64,000 nucleotides of DNA from NCBI GenBank assembly GCA_040390855.1, contig JAZJXO010000006.1, forward strand, positions 124,001 to 188,000, written 5' to 3'. Of this stretch, positions 41,189-49,903 are shown piece by piece (position 1 is the stretch's first letter; each line of letters begins with the position of its first letter). Made by a program: the position numbers and the translations under genes. Source of the DNA: Parvibaculum sp040390855. GTDB taxonomy: Bacteria; Pseudomonadota; Alphaproteobacteria; Parvibaculales; Parvibaculaceae. The notes under the pieces were generated by a model. That model had not been told where the DNA came from, searched no databases, and was given only the letters and a program-made list of their open reading frames with translations.

Positions 41189-42768
41189 GGCCTCAGCTTC
41201 TCAATCCGGCGGTTCATCCTTTTTCGGGTTTTGATATTCCCCATCTTCTGGCGCGTCATGCGCGCGTGCGACCAGATCATCCGTTCGTGATCTGGGAACC
41301 GTTTGAGGGTGCGGGCCGCACATGGACCTATGCACAATTTGCCGACGAGACGGCGCGGGTTGCGGCGGGGCTCAAAGCACGCGGCGTCAAAGCGGGCGAG
41401 CGCGTGCTGGTCCATCTCGACAACTGCCCTGAGACCCTTATTGCGTGGTATGCCTGCGCACATCTCGGCGCTGTGGCGGTCACGACCAATGCGCGCTCGG
41501 TCGCCGACGAGCTTGATTATTTCTCAAGCCATGCGGGAACTGTCGGTGCAATCACACAGCCGAAATTTGCCGCACTTGTGCAGGCAAGCTGCAAGCCGAT
41601 CAAGTGGCTTGTCGTCACCGAGAATGACAATGGCACGCCGTCCGATGCCGTTTTGCCGAAAGGGGCGGAGCCTTTCTCGTCGCTCTATGCCGATGCGCCG
41701 CTGCCGCTCCGGCCTGCCGATCCCGATATCAATATCGGTGTGCAATATACATCGGGCACGACCTCGCGGCCCAAGGGCGTGGTGTGGACCCATGCCAATG
41801 CGCTCTGGGGCGCAAAAATGTGCGCGGTCAATGAAGAACTGACGGGCGACGATGTCCATCTCGTCTATCTGCCGCTCTTTCACACCAATGCGCAGTCTTA
41901 TTCTGTGCTCTCGACGCTCTGGGTCGGCGGGACGATTGTGGTGCAGCCGCGTTTTTCGGCCTCGCGTTTCTGGCCGGTGTCCCTGAAGCATCGCTGCACA
42001 TGGACTTCGATGGTGCCCTTCTGCCTGCGCGCGCTGGCCGAGCATCCGGTGCCGGAGAAGCATCACTATCGTCTCTGGGGCAATGGCGTGGCGTCGCTGC
42101 CCTCCGACGCGCATTTCCGTGTACGGACCATCGGTTGGTGGGGCATGACGGAGACGATCACGCATGGCATCGTCTCGGATGTGCATGTGCCCGCACCGGC
42201 CATGGCTATCGGCAAGCCCTCAACGGCTTATGAGATTGCGATTGTGAACGACGATGGTACGCCGACGCCTGTGGGCGAAACCGGCGCGCTGCTCATTCGC
42301 GGTATTCCTGGATTGTCTTTATTCAAGGAATATCTGAACAATCCGGACGCGACCGATGCGAGCTTCGATGAAAATGGGTTCTTCATCACGGGCGACCGTG
42401 TGCAACTGCTCGCCGATGGCTATATCCGCTTTGCCGACCGTGACAAGGACATGTTGAAAGTAGGCGGCGAGAATGTGGCGGCGTCCGAAATCGAGCGCGT
42501 TGTGATGACAGTCGGCGGTATTCAGGAATGTGCGGTTGTTGCGCGTAAAGACAAGATGCTTGACGAAGTGCCGGTTGCGTTCCTGCTCGTGCCGGGCGGC
42601 GAGGCGGCAGCGCCTGCCGACCTGAAAGAGAAAGTGATGGCGGCTTGCCGCCAAGGGCTTGCCGATTTCAAGGTTCCGCGCGAGGTGCGTATTGTCGGCG
42701 AGTTTCCGCGCTCGACGTTGGAGAAGATTGCGAAAGCAGAACTCCGTAAACTGGTCGAGGCGAGTTAG
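41185..42768 (+). CDS. AMP-dependent acyl-CoA ligase
   Basis: A 527-residue ATP-dependent acyl-CoA ligase. The P-loop is QYTSGTTSRPKGVVWT, then GWWGMTETITHGI and GDRVQLLADGYIRFADRDKDMLKVGGENV, with the C-terminal PRSTLEKIAKAEL lysine motif. It is translationally coupled to the upstream HSL esterase and convergent with the AGPS-like gene, sharing bases between the two stop codons. Substrate is not predictable from the sequence; crotonobetaine- or carnitine-like ligases are among its relatives. Confidence 0.9.
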   Translation: MRPQLLNPAVHPFSGFDIPHLLARHARVRPDHPFVIWEPFEGAGRTWTYAQFADETARVAAGLKARGVKAGERVLVHLDNCPETLIAWYACAHLGAVAVTTNARSVADELDYFSSHAGTVGAITQPKFAALVQASCKPIKWLVVTENDNGTPSDAVLPKGAEPFSSLYADAPLPLRPADPDINIGVQYTSGTTSRPKGVVWTHANALWGAKMCAVNEELTGDDVHLVYLPLFHTNAQSYSVLSTLWVGGTIVVQPRFSASRFWPVSLKHRCTWTSMVPFCLRALAEHPVPEKHHYRLWGNGVASLPSDAHFRVRTIGWWGMTETITHGIVSDVHVPAPAMAIGKPSTAYEIAIVNDDGTPTPVGETGALLIRGIPGLSLFKEYLNNPDATDASFDENGFFITGDRVQLLADGYIRFADRDKDMLKVGGENVAASEIERVVMTVGGIQECAVVARKDKMLDEVPVAFLLVPGGEAAAPADLKEKVMAACRQGLADFKVPREVRIVGEFPRSTLEKIAKAELRKLVEAS

Positions 42769-44438
42769 CCGAGCAGCTTGCCCGGATTCAGTACGCCTTT
42801 GGGGTCCATTTCGGCTTTGATCTTTTTCAGAAGGTCAAAGCCGATCTGGCCCTTTTCTTCTTTGAGCCATGGGGTGTGATCGACACCGACGCCGTGGTGG
42901 TGGCTGATCGTGCCTTTGTTTTCGAGAAGGGCATCGGACGCCGCGCGTTTGATCGCCTGCCATTGTGCGACTTCGCGGTCAAGTTGGCGGGGAAAAACGA
43001 ACGTGAAATAAAGGCTCGCACCGTCGGGATAGGAATGACTGACATGGGCCATGACGATGCCATGCGCATCGACATGGGGCACATTGGTGCGGATCGCATT
43101 GTCGATAGCAGCCACTGTCTTCTCATGCAGGTTTTCGATGTTCGACCATTGGGTCGAGGTTTCAAGCGTGTCGATGCCGACGCCGTGATCCATCATCGGG
43201 TCGCGCGAATAGGGCGAGCCGAAGCGGCCGTGATACCAGCGTTCACCCGCCTTGGTGCCGAGCTTCATCGCGCCCAATGAAGTGCAGATGGCTTCGGAGC
43301 GGGCTTGTGCCCAAGCGACGGTGTCGTCGTCGCCTTCATGGCCGATGAGCATGAGACAGGGCGCACCGCCGAAGCCTCTGAACCGCAGATAAGCGCGTTG
43401 CAGCTTTGCTTTGAGACTTGTCGGCGATGTTGTCGAGGAAAAAGCCTGAAAGAAGTATGTCTCGGCGGCGTCTGACAGGCGCACCATGGCGACCGGAATT
43501 TCGGCGTGGTTGATGCGGCGTGCGGCTTCGACACCGGATTTGAAATCTTTGAAGAGGTAGCCGCGATAATCCTTCCGCGCGGGGATATTGTGAATTTTCA
43601 CCGTCGCTTCGCAGATGACGCCCAGTGTGCCCTCCGAGCCCGCGACAATCTGATTGAGATTGGGACCGGCGGCGGACGCGGGCGTTGCTTCTGTCACCCA
43701 CATGCCTTTGGGTGTTGCGAGCTTGGCCGAAATCAGCCACTTCTCTGCTTTGCCATAACGGTTTGACTGCTGGCCCGCGCCACGAGCGGCGATCCAGCCA
43801 CCGAGCGTCGAGAACTGAAAACTCTGCGGGTAATGCGCGAGCGTGACGCCGTGTTTTTGCAAAGCGGTTTCGAGCGCGGGGCCATAGATACCCGCTTCTA
43901 TCGTTGCCGTCATTGCGATCTTGTCAATGCGGATGAGGCGGGTCATCAGCGTCGTGTCGAGCGTGATAACGCCGCCGCCAAGCGATTTTGCCATCGCGTT
44001 GATGCCGCCGACAACGGACGAACCGCCGCCGAAGGGAATGAGCGTTATGTCTTCATCGCTTGCAAGCTTCACAAGGCTAAGCACCTCGTCGGCACTTTGC
44101 GGATAGACGACAACGTCGGGTGCCATGTCGAGGAGACCCGCGCGGAGATAAAGCAGATCGTGATAGGATCTGCCGCGGGCATGGAAGGCGCGTTCATAGG
44201 TGTCGGTTCTGACCTGACCGGTCCCGACGATTTTGCGCAAAGCTTCCAGTGTGCTGTCCGGCAAACGGCAGGGCGCGAGCGTGATGCTGTCCAGTGTTTT
44301 TGCCGGTGTGTCGGGGAGTGACTTCAGCCCCAGCGCCTCTGTGATGAAGGTCCATTGCGGCGCATCGTCGGGCAGAATATTCGGTTGATCATTGGGGCCC
44401 CAGCCGTTCCAGCGCAGAGATGTTCTGTCGATTGTCAT
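42765..44438 (-). CDS. alkylglycerone-phosphate-synthase-like FAD enzyme
   Basis: A 557-residue FAD-binding oxidoreductase of the AGPS group. It has the FAD loop PFGGGSSVVGG, the APHVVVYP-like VVVYPQSADEVLSLV stretch, the ERWYHGRFGSPYSRDP region and the catalytic histidine block ISHHHGVGVDHTPW (His513-515), which in true alkyl-DHAP synthases activates the substrate. In eukaryotes this enzyme replaces the acyl chain of acyl-DHAP by a fatty alcohol to make ether lipids. It is the third gene of a glpD-DAGK-AGPS unit, 15 bp after the kinase. Ether-lipid synthesis is inferred; a D-lactate-type oxidase is the alternative. Confidence 0.85.
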   Translation of the reverse strand: MTIDRTSLRWNGWGPNDQPNILPDDAPQWTFITEALGLKSLPDTPAKTLDSITLAPCRLPDSTLEALRKIVGTGQVRTDTYERAFHARGRSYHDLLYLRAGLLDMAPDVVVYPQSADEVLSLVKLASDEDITLIPFGGGSSVVGGINAMAKSLGGGVITLDTTLMTRLIRIDKIAMTATIEAGIYGPALETALQKHGVTLAHYPQSFQFSTLGGWIAARGAGQQSNRYGKAEKWLISAKLATPKGMWVTEATPASAAGPNLNQIVAGSEGTLGVICEATVKIHNIPARKDYRGYLFKDFKSGVEAARRINHAEIPVAMVRLSDAAETYFFQAFSSTTSPTSLKAKLQRAYLRFRGFGGAPCLMLIGHEGDDDTVAWAQARSEAICTSLGAMKLGTKAGERWYHGRFGSPYSRDPMMDHGVGIDTLETSTQWSNIENLHEKTVAAIDNAIRTNVPHVDAHGIVMAHVSHSYPDGASLYFTFVFPRQLDREVAQWQAIKRAASDALLENKGTISHHHGVGVDHTPWLKEEKGQIGFDLLKKIKAEMDPKGVLNPGKLLG

Positions 44439-44453
44439 ATTTGACCTTCTTGA

Positions 44454-45419
44454 TTAGCAGCGCAGAGTGAGGGCGGTCGGCAGGATGTCATAGCGTGCAG
44501 GGAGACGGCCTGGGCCTTCGCCGTCAACGTCGAGCAGCACGGGATCGGGACCGACGGGGGTTGCGGTGAGCGAGGTTGCGCGCAGCGTCAGCACTTTCGG
44601 ATTTTTCAAATGTGTGCCGTCGCGCAGCGAACCGCCGCCTATCAGCATGTCTTTGAATGTCGTGTCGTGCATGATGGTGATGTCGAAAAGTCCGTCATCG
44701 GGAACGGCGTTCGGTGCGATCATCATGCCGCCGCCGAAGAAGCGGCCATTGGCCACCGCGCAGATGCCGATATTGAGGGTTTCGTCAAAGCCCGCATCGG
44801 TGACAATGCGCACAGGCTTTGTCTTGTAGAGGTAGGAGGCTTTGAGCGATGACCAGAAAAAAGCGAAAGTCCCGCCGAACATTTTCGAGATGCCTGCCTT
44901 GTTGACCGCGCGTACGACTTCGCCGGACAGGCCGAAGCTCGCGATATTGTTGAAATAGCGTGTGTCTTCAAGCCCGTCTTCGCTCGTATAGGTGATGCGG
45001 CCGAGATCAATGGCGCGTGTTGTGCCGGCACCTATGCGCTTGACGCAATGGTTGAGGTCTTCGGAAAAATCAAACGTCTTGCGGAAGTCGCCGCCGGTGC
45101 CGGTGTTGAGGATGGCGAGATGCGCGTCGGGGTTGAGGCTCACGCCGCCTTCGAAAAACCCGTTCACGACTTCGTTGATCGTGCCGTCCCCGCCGACCGC
45201 GATGACGAGCTGTGCGCCGGATTTGAGCGCCTGTCTTGTGAGTTCGGCGGCGGGCATGTAGCGCGGTGTCGAGGGCGAAGTTGTGAACTGTGCGCGGACG
45301 GGGCCGAGTTCGGCTTCGAGTGCCGATGCGATCACGCGCCATGCGCGGCCTGTGCGTCCGCCGCCGGAGCGCGGATTGACGATAGCGGCCACATGGGGCG
45401 CGTAAGCGGCGGATGTCAT
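44454..45419 (-). CDS. diacylglycerol/lipid kinase family protein
   Basis: A 321-residue DAGK-catalytic-domain protein of the soluble YegS/DgkB type. It has the nucleotide motif NPRSGGGRTGR, the GGDGTINEVVNGF signature and the C-terminal VDGEGPGRLPARYDI. It phosphorylates a lipid alcohol. The ATG overlaps the glpD stop by 4 bases, and the AGPS-like gene follows, so the three are one transcript. The actual lipid is unknown. Confidence 0.9.
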   Translation of the reverse strand: MTSAAYAPHVAAIVNPRSGGGRTGRAWRVIASALEAELGPVRAQFTTSPSTPRYMPAAELTRQALKSGAQLVIAVGGDGTINEVVNGFFEGGVSLNPDAHLAILNTGTGGDFRKTFDFSEDLNHCVKRIGAGTTRAIDLGRITYTSEDGLEDTRYFNNIASFGLSGEVVRAVNKAGISKMFGGTFAFFWSSLKASYLYKTKPVRIVTDAGFDETLNIGICAVANGRFFGGGMMIAPNAVPDDGLFDITIMHDTTFKDMLIGGGSLRDGTHLKNPKVLTLRATSLTATPVGPDPVLLDVDGEGPGRLPARYDILPTALTLRC

Positions 45420-47125
45420 CTTGCCGCCTCGGCAATGCTTGCGCCCTGCATGTCGCCTTCATTGTGGCGCGCCTGCGTTTCGAAAAGACCTCTTGTCTTT
45501 GCCATTTCGGTTGCTTGTTTCGTTTCATCCCAATCAAGTTCGCGTGCCATCAGATCGGCGATGCGGTTCAGCATATCGCTGCCGGGATTGCCCAGCGTGC
45601 CGATGCCGGTGCGGCGGAAGATGATGTCGGACAAGTGGTTCGCCATTTCGTGACGGATCGCATGGGCGATCTGGGCGCCGATGACGGGACTGTCGGGGAC
45701 GAGACGGCGCAGGAGGTCGGCACGTTCGTCGGGGCGCTCGTCGGCGGTGGCCAGCACGTCGTCGATACGGCTGCCGTAGAAATGGACGAGGTTTTCAACA
45801 ATGTCAGATGAAAGATGCGCGTGGCGTTTCTGGGCGCGGACAATGAAACTCTTGAGGCGGCCGATTTCGCCGCCATAGACAGGCGTGCAATGGGTTTCGC
45901 ATTTTTTTGTATGGCCGATTTTTTTCGCGGCCATATCGACGATCTGTTCGGCCAGATGACGCGAGGTTGTCCATTTGCCACCAAGTGCCGAGATGAAACC
46001 ATCAATGCCGCTCAAGCGTTTATGGTCGCAAACTTCCGCCTCGCGGCTTGCCTTGTAGCTGTCCTTGGGGCCTGTCGCATCCGGCTCGTGGTCGATCAGC
46101 GGACGGATGCCGACATAGTGGTGCAGCACGTCTTCGCGTTTGAGATGAAGGCCCGGCAAGCCGTCATTGATGACGGAGAGGAAATCGCGGATGTCATCTT
46201 CGGTGACGCCGACGCGGTCTGGTTCGTCTTTGAATACGGCGTCGGTCGTGCCGATGATCGTGTGGCCGCGCCACGGGATCACGAAAAAGTGTCCGCCAAT
46301 GTCGGACTGGATGGCGAGCGCATTTTTTCCCGATAGTTCGCGCGTGATGATATGGATGCCTTTGGAGCGGATGAGGCCACGCGAAGGCTTGCCGTTTTCA
46401 CCCGAGCGCATGAGTTCGTCCGCCCATGGGCCTGCGGCATTGATCGTGACCTTGCCTTTGACCTCATGGGTCTTGCCGGTCACGGCGTCTTTTACCGTGA
46501 CGCCCGTGATACGTGTTCCTGCGCGCGTGAAGCCCGTGACTTCGGCATAGTTTGCCGCGTCAGCACCATACTCTACGGCACCTTCGATATGTTCCAGGCA
46601 GAGGCGTTCGGGTGCGAACATCTGGCAGTCGTAATAGATTTTACCGCCGGTCAGTCCCTCGGTCTTGAGCGACGGCATGATTGCCAGCGCTTCGGCGCGC
46701 GAGATGGAGCGGTAGGCGGGGATTTTCTTGTCGTCGTCCGAGACAAAGTTCCGGTCATAGGACAAGAGGTCATAGAACGAGAGCCCGATGGAGAGGACGA
46801 GGCCGCTTTTCATGCCGCGGCCATAAGTGGGCAGCATGAAGGGCAGGGGATGGACCATATGCGGCGCGATGTTTTCCCAGATGCGCCGTTCACGGAGCGA
46901 TTCACGCACGAGCTTCAACTCGCCGTTGACGAGATAGCGAAGACCGCCATGGACGAGTTTCGATGAGCCCGATGTTGTGGCATGGGCAAAATCGTCTTTT
47001 TCAAGGAGTGCCACTTTGAGGCCGCGAAGCGCTGCGTCCCATGCCGCTGTTGCCCCCGTCACGCCGCCGCCCACGATCACGAGGTCGTATTCGGTCGCCG
47101 ACATTTTTTCCAAATCGCGCTGCAT
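45416..47125 (-). CDS. glpD: aerobic glycerol-3-phosphate dehydrogenase
   Basis: A 569-residue FAD enzyme oxidising sn-glycerol-3-phosphate to DHAP and reducing quinone at the membrane. It shows the N-terminal FAD motif VIVGGGVTGATAAWDAALRG, SSKLVHGGLRYL, the IGTTDAVF and GGKWTTSRHLAEQ blocks and a C-terminal helical domain. The ATG at 47125 has GGCGGACGAG before it and is preferred over a start 18 codons upstream. As first gene of the operon it would supply DHAP, the acceptor backbone that an alkyl-DHAP synthase would need. Confidence 0.93.
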   Translation of the reverse strand: MQRDLEKMSATEYDLVIVGGGVTGATAAWDAALRGLKVALLEKDDFAHATTSGSSKLVHGGLRYLVNGELKLVRESLRERRIWENIAPHMVHPLPFMLPTYGRGMKSGLVLSIGLSFYDLLSYDRNFVSDDDKKIPAYRSISRAEALAIMPSLKTEGLTGGKIYYDCQMFAPERLCLEHIEGAVEYGADAANYAEVTGFTRAGTRITGVTVKDAVTGKTHEVKGKVTINAAGPWADELMRSGENGKPSRGLIRSKGIHIITRELSGKNALAIQSDIGGHFFVIPWRGHTIIGTTDAVFKDEPDRVGVTEDDIRDFLSVINDGLPGLHLKREDVLHHYVGIRPLIDHEPDATGPKDSYKASREAEVCDHKRLSGIDGFISALGGKWTTSRHLAEQIVDMAAKKIGHTKKCETHCTPVYGGEIGRLKSFIVRAQKRHAHLSSDIVENLVHFYGSRIDDVLATADERPDERADLLRRLVPDSPVIGAQIAHAIRHEMANHLSDIIFRRTGIGTLGNPGSDMLNRIADLMARELDWDETKQATEMAKTRGLFETQARHNEGDMQGASIAEAAR

Positions 47126-47186
47126 TGCTCGTCCGCCGTTCAGGTTACGAGGCGGGAGGCTAACGGGCCGCGGGGTCAAGGTCCAG

Positions 47187-47837
47187 TCAGGCCCGCTTTG
47201 TCAGACCTTTTTTCTCCATGCGCCAGACGAGATGATCAATGCGGTCCTGTCCGAAGAATGGCTCTCCCTCGAAGACCATGAGCGGCACGCCCCAATGGCC
47301 TGCGGCTTTCTGGGCCGTTTCATTGGCGAGGATGATCTCTTCGAAATGATCGGGATCGGCTTCGATGGCGCGGTCAAGCTCGGCGAGGTTGAGGCCTGCG
47401 CGGGCGGTTGCGTCTTTGATGTGGTTGCCTTGGTGCCAGTCGCGGGTGCCACCGAAAATGAGTGTGCTGATTTCAAGCAGGAACGGCAGCCCGCGACCCT
47501 TTTCGGCTGCGGCCGCGCCGAGGCGGACGAGGCGGTAAATATAGGGCTGCTCTTTGGGCACTTCGCCTGATTGCAGGTCCATTTTTACAGGGTCGGGCGA
47601 GGGCCATGCGTAAGGCAGTCCGAGCATTTCGGCGATGCGGTAGGTGTCTCTGATCAGATAAGGCGGCCAGAGCGGATTCACTTGTTTGAAAAACCCGTCC
47701 ATGCGCACGGCAATCGGATAAACGGGGCGGACATTGATTTTGACGTCGTAATCGCGCTCCAGCTCCACTAGGCGGGGTGTTGCCAGATAGGAGTAAGGCG
47801 AGCGGAAGGACCAGTAGAGGTCGAAATCCAGTGTCAT
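47187..47837 (-). CDS. DsbA-fold 2-hydroxychromene-2-carboxylate isomerase-like protein
   Basis: A 216-residue thioredoxin-fold protein of the DsbA/HCCA isomerase (kappa GST-like) family. It begins DFDLYWSFRSPYSYLATPRL with Ser in place of the CxxC cysteine, the typical glutathione-activating site, and ends with GHWGVPLMVFEGEPFFGQDRI. The ATG has GGGGAGAA upstream. It may act on an aromatic or GSH-conjugated compound. It is the gene before glpD in the same direction, 61 bp away, but its function in that unit is unclear. Confidence 0.86.
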   Translation of the reverse strand: MTLDFDLYWSFRSPYSYLATPRLVELERDYDVKINVRPVYPIAVRMDGFFKQVNPLWPPYLIRDTYRIAEMLGLPYAWPSPDPVKMDLQSGEVPKEQPYIYRLVRLGAAAAEKGRGLPFLLEISTLIFGGTRDWHQGNHIKDATARAGLNLAELDRAIEADPDHFEEIILANETAQKAAGHWGVPLMVFEGEPFFGQDRIDHLVWRMEKKGLTKRA

Positions 47838-47965
47838 TTTGTTCTCCCCGGAACGGATTAATGTTTTTCATTAATTATGCGTTTTGTCTGCGCGAGGCGC
47901 AAGTCGGCTGCTAGACTTTTTGTCAAAGAAACAACAGACACCAAAATCGAACGGGGAGACAAGCC

Positions 47966-48871
47966 ATGGCGCAGGTGCAGGCGAACGGCATTGTGATCGA
48001 GTATGAGACATTCGGTGACAAGGCAAACGAGACGGTTCTGCTCATCATGGGGCTCGGTGGGCAAATGACCATGTGGCCGGTCGAGTTCTGTAGCGAGCTT
48101 GTTTCGCGCGGCTTCCATGTCGTGCGCTTTGACAATCGCGACATCGGCCTTTCGACGAAATTTGAAGCCGCCGGTATGCCCGATATGGCAAAGATTTTCG
48201 GCGCGCTGATGTCGGGCGGCAAGCCGGATTCAGCCTATACGCTGGATGATATGGCAGACGATGCGGTGGGCGTGTTGAAGGCGCTCGGCATCAGACAGGC
48301 ACACATCGTAGGCGCGTCGATGGGCGGTATGATTGCGCAGCTTGTCGCGATCAATCATCCCGATGTCACGCTGTCGCTCACCTCCATCATGTCCACAACG
48401 CGCAATCCCGCTCTGCCCCAGGCAAAGCCCGAAGCCATGGCCGTGCTGATGGCCCCTGCTGTTGAGGGCGATATTGAAAACGCGATTGCACGCGGCATCA
48501 ATGCGTGGAAGGTGATCGGCAGCCCCGGCTATCCCACAGATGATGTGACGCTGCGCCAATGGGTGTCGCGTGATGTCAACCGCTCGCTCTATCCGATAGG
48601 CACTGCGCGCCAGATGGCCGCGATTGTGGCCAATGGAGACCGTCGCGAGAAACTGAAGAAGCTCAAGGTGCCTGCCGTTGTCGTGCATGGCGAAGACGAT
48701 CCGCTGGTGCCCGTCGAGGGTGGACGCGATACCGCCGCCAGTATTCCGGGTGCGGAGCTTCGTGTTATTCCCGGCATGGGCCATGATTTCCCGCTCGGCC
48801 TCGTGAAAACCTATGCCGATGCCGTCTCCTCGGTTGTGGCCCGCGCCCGCAGCGCCAAAGCAGCGGAGTGA
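47966..48871 (+). CDS. alpha/beta hydrolase, tandem copy 1
   Basis: A 301-residue alpha/beta hydrolase. The nucleophile is Ser118 in HIVGASMGGMIAQ, the acid Asp is in HGEDDPLVP, and the base His is in PGMGHDFP. The opening motif is QANGIVIEYETFGD. It is the first of three tandem paralogues with the same layout; they resemble aclacinomycin-methylesterase-like hydrolases. A GGGGAGACAAG ribosome site precedes it. Substrate unknown. Confidence 0.9.
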   Translation: MAQVQANGIVIEYETFGDKANETVLLIMGLGGQMTMWPVEFCSELVSRGFHVVRFDNRDIGLSTKFEAAGMPDMAKIFGALMSGGKPDSAYTLDDMADDAVGVLKALGIRQAHIVGASMGGMIAQLVAINHPDVTLSLTSIMSTTRNPALPQAKPEAMAVLMAPAVEGDIENAIARGINAWKVIGSPGYPTDDVTLRQWVSRDVNRSLYPIGTARQMAAIVANGDRREKLKKLKVPAVVVHGEDDPLVPVEGGRDTAASIPGAELRVIPGMGHDFPLGLVKTYADAVSSVVARARSAKAAE

Positions 48872-48876
48872 GCGTG

Positions 48877-49788
48877 ATGCGCGTTGACATGAAGCAGATC
48901 AAAGCCAATGGCATCACGATCAATTACGAAGATCGCGGTCCGGCAGACGGCAAACCCTTGCTGCTCGTGAACGGCTATACGTCGACCATGATGAGTTGGC
49001 CACAGGCGTTGCTGGACGGGCTTCAAGAGCGCGGCTTCCGCGTCATCCGCTATGACAACCGCGATGTCGGCAAGTCGGAAAAGCTCAAAGGTATTCCCGA
49101 CATCGCCATGGTGGCGAAAGCCGTGCGCGAAGGCACGAAGCCCGACACTCCCTATGTGCTTGATGATATGGGCGATGATGGTATGGCGCTTCTCGATGCG
49201 CTCGGTATCAAGCGTGCGCATATCATGGGTATTTCGATGGGTGGCATGATCGTACAATCGATGGCGATCAACCATCAGGAGAAAATCATTTCGGCCACCT
49301 CGATCATGTCGTCGACCGGCGGGCCGGACGTGCCGCGCGCCAGCGACGCCGCGATGGCCGCATTGCAAGAGCGCGCTGCATCGGGCGAGCGCGAAGTTGT
49401 GATCCGTCACAGCATGAAGGGGCGACGTGTTTATCAGAGTCCCGCTTACCCCATGTCGGACGAGGCGCTTTATCAGAAATGCGCCAGTGAGTATGACCAC
49501 ATGTTTTATCCGGAAGGCGCGTCGCGTCAATATGCGGCGATCATAGCGGATGGTAGCCGCTGCGAGCGGCTGAAGTCGGTGAAACTTCCCTTTCTCGTCA
49601 TTCACGGCAATGACGATCCGTTGGTGCCGCCGGGTGGCGGCATCGACACGGCAAAATATGTGACGGGCTCGAAACTCGTGCTCATCGACGGCATGGGTCA
49701 CGATCTGCCGGTCGAATTGTGTCCGCGTTATGTCGAGTTGATTGCAGAATTGGCAGAAAGCGCCGAGCGCAAGGCGGCAGCAGAGTAG
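48877..49788 (+). CDS. alpha/beta hydrolase, tandem copy 2
   Basis: A 303-residue paralogue of copy 1. Nucleophile in HIMGISMGGMIVQ, acid in HGNDDPLVPPG, base His in DGMGHDLP. It begins MKQIKANGITINYEDRG after a short leader; the ATG at 48877 has GGAG 8 bases upstream, while an ATG at 48889 is also possible. The gap to copy 1 is 5 bp, so they share a transcript, which ends at a strong terminator. Substrate unknown. Confidence 0.9.
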   Translation: MRVDMKQIKANGITINYEDRGPADGKPLLLVNGYTSTMMSWPQALLDGLQERGFRVIRYDNRDVGKSEKLKGIPDIAMVAKAVREGTKPDTPYVLDDMGDDGMALLDALGIKRAHIMGISMGGMIVQSMAINHQEKIISATSIMSSTGGPDVPRASDAAMAALQERAASGEREVVIRHSMKGRRVYQSPAYPMSDEALYQKCASEYDHMFYPEGASRQYAAIIADGSRCERLKSVKLPFLVIHGNDDPLVPPGGGIDTAKYVTGSKLVLIDGMGHDLPVELCPRYVELIAELAESAERKAAAE

Positions 49789-49810
49789 TCTTTACATCAC
49801 ATCTTTATGA

Positions 49811-49843
49811 AACCCCGCTTGGGCGCCCCAAGCGGGGTTTTTT
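49811..49843 (+). terminator. rho-independent terminator after hydrolase copy 2
   Basis: Perfect 13-bp stem AACCCCGCTTGGG (49811-49823) against CCCAAGCGGGGTT (49827-49839), loop CGC, followed by T6. It separates copies 1-2 from copy 3, which must have its own promoter in the 60 bp that follow. Confidence 0.95.
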
Positions 49844-49903
49844 ATTTCGGCAAAGGCGCTCATAGTGGGGATGGGAGGATGTCGCTGACCAGAGTTGTGT
49901 TTC

